Source: Sabellastarte sp. h YS-2021 | Lineage: Eukaryota; Annelida; Polychaeta; Sabellida; Sabellidae | Assembly: GCA_964017235.1 (NCBI GenBank) | Contig: OZ024933.1 | Location: forward strand, 62,912,255-62,976,254 | Length of the DNA stretch: 64,000 nt | Direction of reading: 5' to 3' | In this document: positions 12,125-20,689 of the stretch, in pieces | How the letters are laid out: every line of letters starts with the position of its first letter | Numbering within the stretch: the first letter of the stretch is position 1 | The notes under the pieces: generated by a model | What the model saw: only the letters and a program-made list of their open reading frames with translations | What the model was told of the DNA's origin: nothing | Databases searched by the model: none | Position numbers and translations under genes: made by a program

Positions 12125-12960
12125 CTTGTTAGCAACCTACAGTCCACATTTCTTTCCAGATTTCTTTCATATTTGGCAGGTGGCTTGGTATGCTAGAGGA
12201 CTCGCCACCCTATCTTTTTGGTAGGCTTTATGTCTAAATTAGGCCTGTGGTAGACAAAAATGTCTAAAATGTGGAGTATTGCTTGTTAGCGACCTACAGT
12301 CCACATTTCTTTCCAGATTTCTTTCATATTTGGCAGGTGGCTTGGTATGCTAGAGGACTCTCCACCCTATCTTTTTGGTAGGCTTTATGTCTAAATTAGG
12401 CCTGTGTTAGACAAAAATGTCTAAAATGTGGAGTATTGCTTGTTAGCGACCTACAGTCCACATTTCTTTCCAGATTTCTTTCATATTTGGCAGGTGGCTT
12501 GGTATGCTAGAGGACTCTCCACCCTATATTTTTGGTAGGGTTTATGTCTAAATTAGGCCTGTGGTAGACAAAAATGTCTAAAATGTGGAATATTGCTTGT
12601 TAGCCACCTACAGTCCACATTTCTTTCCAGATTTCTTTCATATTTGGCAGGTGGCTTGGTATGCTAGAGGACTCGCCACGCTATCTTTTTGGTAGGCTTT
12701 ATGTCTAAATTAGGCCTGTGGTAGACAAAAATGTCTAAAATGTGGAATATTGCTTGTTAGCGACCTACAGTCCACATTTCTTTCCAGATTTCTTTCATAT
12801 TTGGCAGGTGGCTTGGTATGCTAGAGGACTCACCACCCTATATTTTTGGTAGGGTTTATGTCTAAATTAGGCCTGTGGTAGACAAAAATGTCTAAAATGT
12901 GGAATATTGCTTGTTAGCGACCTATAGTCCACATTTCTTTCATATTTGGCAGGTGGCTTA
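12125..12960 (+). repeat. 157-bp satellite array in H1
   Basis: CTTGTTAGC recurs at 12125, 12282, 12439, 12596, 12753 and 12910, exactly 157 bp apart. Units contain GACCTACAGTCCACATTTC, TTGGCAGGTGGCTTGGTATG and TAAATTAGGCCTGTG. The last copy is internally deleted. Confidence 0.95.
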
Positions 12961-13850
12961 TCGCTTAAAAGTATTGCAGATAGCCAATTTTTCTCAAATA
13001 ACTCATTCACCTACTTTTGGGAGAGCTTTCACATGGTGAAGTTTCAGACCCGTAGATAATTACTCACCTACTCAAAATGAGTAAATGCGAATTATCTCTT
13101 AAAAGTATTGCAGATAGCCAATTTTTCTCAAATAACTCATTCACCTACTTTTGGAAGAGCTTTCACATGGTGAAGTTTCAGACCCATAGCTAATTACTCA
13201 CCTACTCAAAATGAGTAAATGCGAATTATCTCCAAACCTATTGCAGATAGCCAATTTTTATCAAATAACTCATTCATCTACTTTTGGGAGAGCTTTCACA
13301 TTGTGAAGTTTCAGACCCATAGCTAATTACTCACCTACTCAAAATGAGTAAATGCCTATTATCACTGAAAGTATTGCAGATAGCCAGTGTTTCTCAAATA
13401 ACTCATTCACCTACATTTTGGAGAGCTTTCACATGCTAAAGTTTTTTTTATGAATTTTTAAAATAATTTTTAATGCATTAAAATTAATGAAATCATGCAC
13501 TAAATCAATTATAACTTGAAAAGTATTGCATTTAGAGCACTTTGTTAAAATATGTTATTCAGCTACTTTTTCCATAGCTACAACATGGTGAGTAACTTGA
13601 GTGTCTATCTCAATAGCTAAGTGAGTAATAGCTATTTTTTACTTTTCACTAACTTCCATCATGAGTAGAATCACTTGTAACTTGAAAACTATTGCATTTA
13701 GAGAATTTTGTGCAAATCTGTTATTCACCTACTTTTGGGTCAGCTATAACATAGTAAAATTTCAGACCTCTAGCTCGTGGCATAGCTGAGTAATAGCTAC
13801 TTTTGCCTTTGCCGGTGGATACATCTTGCAGCTGGCCATAGATGCGTCCT
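12961..13850 (+). repeat. About 134-bp and 156-bp satellite units in H1
   Basis: From 12964 about four units of a 134-bp family (AAAAGTATTGCAGATAGCC, CTACTCAAAATGAGTAAATG). These are followed by two units of the related 156-bp family (AACTTGAAAA, TATTGCATTTAGAG, GAGTAATAGCTA). Confidence 0.9.
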
Positions 13851-13858
13851 TGGTCTAG

Positions 13859-14420
13859 TTTAAGAGTGCTTTTGATTGCTTTATTACATTAAAATATTTA
13901 ATATCCATCAAGAAATATGAGGGGCAAACATTCTTACTGGAGTTGTTTATACCAGTATTTATCTATAGTGGGTACCAGGAATACAAATTTTATGTGCATC
14001 TAAAATAAGGTCACAGAATACCTAGGTAATTTTATTTTTGCATATTTTACTTGAGTAAAGTCACCTAATATCATCCATTATAATTGTTGCTTCAAATATC
14101 AGGATAAGTCACAGTCATCTTCGCCTCTGTAATTTAGTTGTTGGAAAGTCTTTTAAATTATTGAACTAAAACACCTGGCCTCCGGTATAGAATTTCCTTC
14201 AAATTTTAGTACTTGTACAAAAATCAACCCACTGGTTACTTGTTATCAACCTTATGTGGATTAAAAATATGCTTTTCCAAAATGCTGATAATATAAACAT
14301 TAGGGACATTACTCTTCTGTCATTCTTGGATAACTGTGGTCATACTCAGTCAAAAATCCTGTTCGGCTAGTTAAAGAACTGTTTAAATGTAATGATATCA
14401 TTTGTATGTTGTTGATTTAG
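13859..14420. other. End of intron 1
   Basis: Unique AT-rich intron sequence up to the acceptor TTGATTTAG before exon 2. No gene or repeat recognised. Confidence 0.5.
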
Positions 14421-14480
14421 GGCAACAGAGAAGTCAAGGGAAGTCACAAAAGAAGCCTGATGTGGAAATTTATCGCCCTG
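14421..14480 (+). CDS. Host gene exon 2, first EJC-binding-type motif
   Basis: A 60-nt exon between acceptor TTTAG and donor CCTG|GTAATA, phase 1 at both ends. It encodes a QQRSQGKSQ lead-in and KKPDVEIYRPG. The K/R-R/K-P-D-x-x-I-Y-x-P-G pattern matches the exon-junction-complex-binding motifs of SMG6, which contact the eIF4A3/MAGO-Y14 core. The short length and open, in-phase splicing on both sides support a real exon rather than a chance frame. Confidence 0.65.
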
Positions 14481-15104
14481 GTAATAGTATAGATTGTACA
14501 GAATAACTGATGTTATAATCACATTTAAATTGTACTAATTTCATTCGGTATCAGCTAGCAGAAAAGTTATCCTGATGCATATCATTAATCTTCTGAGGTT
14601 GAATATTTAGGCAGTGTTTATTTTTATTTTGCTTGTATGGTATACAATCTAATTGAATTTTAAAACTCACTAAATATAATTATATCCTAGTGTATTTGTA
14701 AACAGAATATTTTAAGAATAAAATTTGTAACATTGTGTTTTTATGTAAAATTATGAAAACTATTTTGTGGGTGAGGCTGTAAAGAGTATGTTGAGAACTT
14801 GTTAAATAAATAGAAAAACAAACTTTTCAGGGTACATTGTCAAGAAAAGTAGATTCTGGCATATCACAGTTTTGGGGTTTCCAAAGTGCAAAATATATTC
14901 TTTATCAAGACCCAACAATTTTGTAATTCAGAAAAAGAAAATTTTGTAATCTCTGGCTACTTAAAAAAGAGTACAAGAAAATATACAGTGGAATAATTTT
15001 AGATTAAAACCTGGTCCCAAAAATTACTTCTCATTTTTCCAGTCCACTGTATCGTTTGTTAGTCAATGTATGGACTACAAGTCTGGTTATAATATTCTTG
15101 ACAG
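14481..15104. other. Intron 2
   Basis: AT-rich, no recognised element. It ends TTCTTGACAG. Confidence 0.55.
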
Positions 15105-15215
15105 GAATGTCCCGCAAGAGTAAAAGAAATGACACAGAGAGCAGCTCTCATTCCAGCCAACTCTCCCCTGAAGTTGAAAGTGTCTCACACCAGTTAGCAG
15201 ATGTAAAAATTACAG
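15105..15215 (+). CDS. Host gene exon 3
   Basis: A 111-nt exon, phase 1 at both ends, between TTGACAG and TTACAG|GTAACC. It encodes a serine/glutamate-rich stretch with MSRKSKRNDTESSSHSSQLS, predicted to be disordered. No domain is recognised. It directly extends the first EJC-binding-type motif, consistent with a linker between the two motifs. Confidence 0.6.
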
Positions 15216-16665
15216 GTAACCCTTACTGGTTTTCCAGGGGAATTCCACACAAATGTATTTCAAAGGCATCCATGTCTGACAGTGGATAAGTCTTTTGGCT
15301 GTGTGGATATCAATATTGAATGTAAAAATATTTCAATTTTGGCTGATATCGGAGGTCATATTCTCTACCAGATATTTACGGTGTCAGTTACAGTTTTATT
15401 TAAAATGGCGATATTTATATACGTCTTTAGAAATCGATATCATCAACCCCGCCCAAAAGAATACTTATCGCTAATAACGATAAGTAATGTAGCCACTAGC
15501 ATCCAACATCCCTAGTGTCTATCTTCAGAATGAAGTCTCAGTCTGAAACAGTACATGAAAAGAGGGATATGAAACTGAGATTTCATAGAGGCCTCACATA
15601 GTCACAAATGTACTATGAAGAATTCTCACAGGTTAAAGAAATAGAAAGGGGGTGTCCTCACTGGTGTATTTCACAAACTCTGTGGAAAATTTCAGATTTC
15701 TTACTTTGTTTAGTTACTGCTTATATTTACAGATACTTCTGTAGTATCATAGTCACAGAATTGAATTTACTGAAGTATTAGACCAGAAATGAAGAAGTAG
15801 TCATTTTAAGTGGAGGTCTGTATTATATGTTGATGAGACCTACTGGTGTGATAAAAGTACGAGAATTCTTCAGAACAGATTTTTTTCTGTGTCAATTCAA
15901 AGGTTTGGGTTGGTAACACTGGTATCTTGGTGTGAATTGACTTGTTGTACCAGCTCTAACGGTATTATCAACTTGGATTGTATCAATATTACTGCAAGCA
16001 GGCCTTAAGAGACATAAAAAGCTATAGATTTGGAATGACCCACCTGACAAAATGTGAAATGAAACTTCATTTGCCCCCTTTTAATAAAAAGCTCAAAACT
16101 TACCTGTTTGAAAAATCCTATTTTCGTAGCTACCCCATCTCAATGTGCCTTCTCTGGTATGACCTTGCTATGCTATTGGTCCAACTCTTATTCAATATGT
16201 TTATGTATAGTTACGCCTCAGAGTTTGTCACTTCATGGGGATGAAGCGTTATAAAAATCTTTATTAGATTAGGTTAAAATTGGGGTATTATAATTGCAAT
16301 TTAAAGACCTTGATATCATGGTTAAACAAAATATTTTGTGCAAATATTATTCTCCATGAATAGTACAAATACAGATGCTGTAAACTTTGGAAAAAGGTCC
16401 TAAATCTTGTTATGTTGAACAAATTAGTGTTTGTACCTTGTTAAAAAGTTTTCAAATTTATCTGCCATGTATTTATTCTTCCATCAAAATAACATTAACA
16501 GCAATTTTTATTGCCTTAGATATGTGAAGGCATTAAAACACCATCAAATAACCACTTTTGGATCATGATACCTTTTTAATCTTGCTGTATATTTGTTAAA
16601 ATTTAAACACTATAGTGACAATTTTCTTCTTGTATGCTAAAGTGATTTATATTTTCTAACAATAG
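15216..16665. other. Intron 3 with a possible LINE tail fragment
   Basis: Mostly unannotated. Around 15990-16130 the + strand reads FNKKLKTYLFEKSYF, resembling the C-terminal 'FKkLKTyLF' end of CR1/L2-type reverse transcriptase ORFs. This is a weak, short match. Confidence 0.35.
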
Positions 16666-16871
16666 ATGAAAACCGAGGAAATAATGGAGTTAGACTGGAC
16701 ACAGAACAGAAGCCAGTTAACAGCACTGAGACCATACCCAAGAGCAAGGAACAAAAAGTTAAAGAGGATAGCCCCACTGGAGAGGAAAAGGCACAAAGAA
16801 GGAGACAGAAGAGACCAGACATGAAGATTTATGTACCCAAACCAAGGCAGCAACACTCAGAGGCTCAACAG
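16666..16871 (+). CDS. Host gene exon 4, second EJC-binding-type motif
   Basis: A 206-nt exon entering in phase 1 (after TCTAACAATAG) and leaving in phase 0 (CAACAG|GTAGCG). It encodes a lysine/glutamate-rich region ending in RRRQKRPDMKIYVPKPRQ. This second motif falls near residue 142-154 of the spliced product. SMG6 has its second motif at about the same place; the YVPK variant also resembles R3HCC1L. A MITE begins only 13 bp after the donor. Confidence 0.7.
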
Positions 16872-16884
16872 GTAGCGTTACTTA

Positions 16885-17517
16885 GGGGCCAGTTACACAT
16901 AGCCGGATGCGCCACAGATATAGCCCACAGTTCCATATATGATAATTGATAGGGATGAACAAGTAATGGGGGTGGTCATGTAAAAGATTTATGGAACTGC
17001 CATGGATCTTTCACACATCTGCTACGGGCCGCTACGAACTGCTACGGACAGGTTTGCGGATGAAAAGATTGCACCAAGGATTGGTCTTATGACTGTTTTT
17101 TAATCCACAAGCCCTGTCCGTGTCAGTCCGTAGCAGATCCAGTTAGAACAGGCAATGTTTTTATAGATATTTTTTGCTGCGGAAGCGTCAAGGATGTAAG
17201 GGATGCCACAAGGACATCCAGGATGGGTGTACGGACAATAAGGACACTCACCGATGAGCTATGGATGAGATACGGAAGAGCTACGGATATCAATTACAGA
17301 TAAGATCCGCAAAGCCCTTACAGAAAAATCAAGCAGTTCGATTTTTCTGTGGCTTCCCCACGGACACATGGCATCCATGGCGGAAGCCACAAGGACATTA
17401 TGGACGTTACGGATGGCTGTACGGACAGAAAAGATGATCCGTAAATCACTCAACATTTTCCATATAAGGAATCCTGCCGTGATCCGGCGGTACAACCGGC
17501 TCTGTGTAACCGGGGTC
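16885..17517 (+). mobile_element. MITE, possibly Harbinger-like, next to the exon 4 donor
   Basis: The left end GGGGCCAGTTACACATAGCCGG-type sequence and the inverted right end ending GTGTAACCGGGGTC form imperfect 22-bp TIRs. Flanks are TTA on the left and TAA on the right. The interior is GC-richer than the intron and full of short ACGGACA/GGATG repeats. No transposase. Superfamily is inferred from the TIR style and 3-bp TWA-like flanks only. Confidence 0.6.
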
Positions 17518-17743
17518 TAAATGTAACTTTGAAAGAGTCAACAAAAAAAAGGCCCAATATAAGTTCCAGAGAGTAAAAGAAGTTCATGAAAATGATGGAC
17601 CAGTGTAAAATTGCTATGTAGTACCTTGTGAATTGTGTTGTGATTGTCTTCTTGCTGTCAGATCCTGTTGGTGTGTATGTTGTTTTTGTGTTTCTGTTTC
17701 ACTATAAGACAAATGGCAACCTTCTAAAATCATGTTTCATTGC

Positions 17744-17926
17744 GTTAATACATCTTACCTACCAGACGATAGCTATAGCCCGGCGCCAGCCGGTCCCGCC
17801 AAACGAAAGAAAAAGACGTCCCGGGTTTCACCCCCGGCAGGACCGGCACACTACAATCCACTCGCCAGGTGGCCTAGTTCCTGCCTCACTCGCCAGAGGG
17901 ACGTGACGTCATAGCATCTTTTTCGT
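17744..17926 (+). repeat. DIRS element 1 left inverted terminal repeat
   Basis: Matches the reverse complement of 28540-28720 almost base for base, including GTCCCGCCAAACGAAAGAAA, CCTGCCTCACTCGCC and GACGTCATAGCATC. The only clear difference is a 2-bp indel in the TACATCTTACC / TACCTTACC stretch. Confidence 0.95.
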
Positions 17927-18039
17927 TTGGCGCAATATTTAAAGTTGTGGATTTTTATCTGTGAACTCTTTAGTTTTTATATTGTGTTATATCTGTTTAA
18001 TTTGTGTCGGAAGTGTTGCCATTAGTTAACTGTTCTATC

Positions 18040-20004
18040 ATGGCATCTCCAGGACAGAAAAAGGGTGCGTGTGGCCATATTATGGCTTCATTTGACAAAC
18101 ATAGTAGGTGTGCGCGTTGTCGCGAGAAAGGACAGGGTGATGACCCTTGTGTTCAGAATCTGCAGTGTGACTTTTGCAGTGTCCTTACCCCGGAGCAAGT
18201 GCTCAAGTTAAGTACTCCTACCTATAAACTCAGAAAGGAAAAGGCTAAAGCAAAGGAAGTGTTAGTCGATCCGTCTTCTGTGGTAGTACTTGATGCCCAG
18301 CCAGAACAAGAACCTGCTGTATCTGTTTCTTCTGCTCCGGATTTGTCCCTTCCTGTGCCTCAGTTTAAGAAAGATCTTCAGGAACTGGACGAAAAGTGGG
18401 CCACTCGTATGGCCAGGCTTGAGGCGCTTATCACTTTAGGACATCGCTCCTCACCTTCTGTACAAAATCCAACATTTTCTCCGGTCAAAGTACCGGTCTC
18501 TCATGCTGCTCCAGCAGGTGCTCTTTCCCAGACACCCTTTTTTGTCTCTACTTCGGCTTCTTCCGGCCCAGCCGGTCCGGCTGTTGGCCCGGATGAGCCT
18601 AGAGATCAGGATTTTTCAATTGCTGACAGACAATCTCCACTTCAAAACCTCTACCCGGAAGCAGAACCTATGTTTAAACACCCTGCTCCGGTGGCTACTG
18701 TGTCGTCAGCTGCTATGTCTGCTTCCTCTCAAGCTGCATTTCAACAACCTTCTTCCGGCTCCGGGCCGGTCACCTTCCGCGATTTCAATCCTCAGGAAAC
18801 ATTTGAAGAGGGTGAGTTATCTGACGCAGAGGAATCCCCAGACTTAGAAACCTCAGACCCGGACCGGGTCCTCAGTGAAGATCAAAATTACCGCGAGACT
18901 GTGAGAGGCGTCCGCGCGTTCATGGGATGGACACACATTCCTGACCTGGAGTTTTCTCCTCAATCCCGCACTGATAATCCTTGGGCAGGTCACCGTTCTC
19001 AACCTGTGGGCAAGATTTCTGTGGATCTTCCTCCGGAAGATTGGTTGTGCCGAAAACTAGAGACTCTAAACCTTGTACTGATAGAAGGTTATCCTTCAAA
19101 ATCTAGTGATCCAGGTGGCCTGCATGTGGACCAATTCCTCAGACCCCCCAAATCCCAGAGCAGATGGTATGGGATACACCCGGCGGAGCCTACAGATCCA
19201 ACTAGGCCGGGTAAATCAGTGAATTCTTGGCCAAATGATGCGGCGAAGATAAATAGTTCATTCCCCAGGATTTCAACCATATCTTCTGCATCCCCTCAGC
19301 CTCCATCCCGCCCACTATCACAAGACACTATGCGTAAGTGGGAGAAAGCAGCAAAAGAGTCTTCATATATTTGCAACCAGTCAGCGGGGTTTAATCGCTG
19401 TATTACCAAAATACAGGATGCCTTCCAAGAACAATTGCATATTTTACAAAGTGAACTTAAGAAAGGCAAGTCTTCTGTCAAAGCTCAAGGTGCATTGGAT
19501 GAACTTTTGTATTTATCTTCATTTAACCAGAATGTCAGTTTCGCCATGGGTAAATCTCTACAACATTTGGCAGACTTTACATTTGTGCAGATGGCAAATT
19601 TGACCCTACTCCGTAGGGATTCATACTTGGAAGCTGTGAAACCGGGGATTAAACCAGATACGTTCAATTCCTTGAGAAATTGCCCCCTGAATGGATATGG
19701 GCTATTTCCAGATGCTGCTATTAGAAAAGCTGAGGATGAAATAAACCAATTAGAAGCTTCCCGACGTACTTCCCAGCCCGGCCCGGGCCGCGGGGGGTTC
19801 GCCGGTAGAGGCAGAAAACAGAGATACCAACCCTACAGTACTGGTTGGAAACCTCAAGACACTGCTAAAACAACTTCTCAAGCCGGAAAGGAACTACCAG
19901 CTTGGAAAGCGTTTGGTTCCCGCAATAGAGGCCGGGGCAGAGGCCGGGGTGGTCAACCCGGACGTGGTACCAAAATGGCTCATGAGAAGACACAGTATAA
20001 ATGA
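18040..20004 (+). CDS. gag: DIRS element 1 Gag
   Basis: Intact 654-codon frame from ATG 18040 (TCATCATGGCATC). An earlier in-frame GTG at 18004 is not needed. N-terminal cysteine/histidine cluster: CGH (about residues 11-13), CARC (about 24-27), C (about 37), CDFC (about 43-46), shared in layout with the second DIRS element. Then a long S/P/E-rich region, a conserved helical middle (about residues 430-560) and a basic glycine/arginine-rich tail (GRGGFAGRGRKQR, RNRGRGRGRGG) fit for nucleic-acid binding. The stop TGA at 20002-20004 is followed by CAATTA, which fits the CARYYA readthrough context, and the frame continues open downstream. Role inferred: structural protein of the replication particle. 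Confidence 0.9.
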   Translation: MASPGQKKGACGHIMASFDKHSRCARCREKGQGDDPCVQNLQCDFCSVLTPEQVLKLSTPTYKLRKEKAKAKEVLVDPSSVVVLDAQPEQEPAVSVSSAPDLSLPVPQFKKDLQELDEKWATRMARLEALITLGHRSSPSVQNPTFSPVKVPVSHAAPAGALSQTPFFVSTSASSGPAGPAVGPDEPRDQDFSIADRQSPLQNLYPEAEPMFKHPAPVATVSSAAMSASSQAAFQQPSSGSGPVTFRDFNPQETFEEGELSDAEESPDLETSDPDRVLSEDQNYRETVRGVRAFMGWTHIPDLEFSPQSRTDNPWAGHRSQPVGKISVDLPPEDWLCRKLETLNLVLIEGYPSKSSDPGGLHVDQFLRPPKSQSRWYGIHPAEPTDPTRPGKSVNSWPNDAAKINSSFPRISTISSASPQPPSRPLSQDTMRKWEKAAKESSYICNQSAGFNRCITKIQDAFQEQLHILQSELKKGKSSVKAQGALDELLYLSSFNQNVSFAMGKSLQHLADFTFVQMANLTLLRRDSYLEAVKPGIKPDTFNSLRNCPLNGYGLFPDAAIRKAEDEINQLEASRRTSQPGPGRGGFAGRGRKQRYQPYSTGWKPQDTAKTTSQAGKELPAWKAFGSRNRGRGRGRGGQPGRGTKMAHEKTQYK

Positions 20005-20313
20005 CAATTACTGCAAGTCAAGTCCGGTGCCGGTGGCCCGGCCAGTCAGTTCTGTACAAAGTGTCATAACAAGAAACTCTTTTGTATCTGTTCCAACAAA
20101 TGTTTCTTATCATGTTGTATGTCGTGTACCTACTGTAACAAGGTGGCAGTCGCAAAAGAAAGACGTAAGACCAAAATTAAAGATCAAAAGTCAAATAAAG
20201 TGTGTGAAAAGTGCTTCTTTTGTCGGTCACTTTGTTTCTGCTCCAAATGTTCCAAATGTCCCCAATGTTGCAAGTGTCCAACCAGTGGGGGGACGTCTTC
20301 AGAGTTTTTATGT
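19913..20313 (+). pseudogene. DIRS element 1 RT gene, 5' part (split by insertion)
   Basis: Frame +1 relative to gag, overlapping the last 92 nt of gag and the whole cysteine-rich module. It ends in GGRLQSFYV, the conserved motif that precedes the RT of DIRS elements; the second element has HGGRLQHFWQVWE at the same point. The Helentron-like element interrupts the codon after Y. The continuation resumes at 25120 with WEIWAHKG. There is no obvious independent start codon in good context, so initiation or frameshifting is unknown. Confidence 0.75.
20005..20313 (+). CDS. Cysteine-rich readthrough extension of Gag (interrupted)
   Basis: In frame with gag and directly after its UGA, 103 codons without a stop. 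From about 20053 it has 20 cysteines in about 87 codons, mostly as CxxC and CC pairs, for example FCTKCHNKKLFCICSNKC and CSKCSKCPQCCKC. This is strongly suggestive of a zinc-binding module. The module ends exactly at the codon before the Helentron-like insertion (20314). On the other side (25120) the same frame continues to the tyrosine recombinase. The overlapping frame also carries the start of the RT gene, so both frames appear to be coding here. I do not recognise the module as a named domain. Expression by readthrough is inferred. Confidence 0.6.
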
Positions 20314-20689
20314 CAGCTGACTTGTCAGTCAGCTGACATTATGTCGTCACTCTGCGGCGTGGGCGTACGCGTACGCGTCCGCGTACGCGTCCGCGTGAAC
20401 AACTTCTCCTCCAAAACTACAAGGCCTAGAGACGTGCTGTTTTTTTTAAAAGATACCTTATCTATCGAGGATGAAAAATTGTTCAAGGCATGCAAATCTG
20501 TCTGTTCGTCTGTTTGCTAGAGACATTACAAGGGGGGTACCCCCACCAAAAGTGTGAAAATTTCAACACTTAATCACAATTTTCTCAGTGACTATTGCAG
20601 GGATTTCTCTCATATCTTGCATATATGTACTAGGCCACAGGTAGATTCTCTTGTGTGAGTATGAGACCTGGATCTGTCTTACTTTTTTT

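Larger units (their letters stand above)
12071..13858 (+). mobile_element. Helentron-like satellite-carrying element, copy H1
   Basis: The 5' end is TCCCGGCGCGAAGCGGGGA, a GC hairpin followed by a CGTCGTCCGCGTCC-rich stretch. The middle is tandem repeats of two families. The 3' end has an imperfect hairpin GGATACATC/GATGCGTCC, then TTGGTCTAG followed by TT. No protein is encoded. The form (5' hairpin, GC-rich short repeat, satellite core, 3' hairpin, CTAG|TT) fits non-autonomous Helitron2/Helentron elements and the bivalve 'pearl' elements. The exact 5' end is uncertain by about 4 bp because H1 and H3 share TTGTA upstream. Confidence 0.6.

Noticed and set aside
16637..16856. Minus-strand hydrophobic frames
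   Set aside because: Antisense to exon 4, whose splice phases and EJC-binding-type motif support the + strand.
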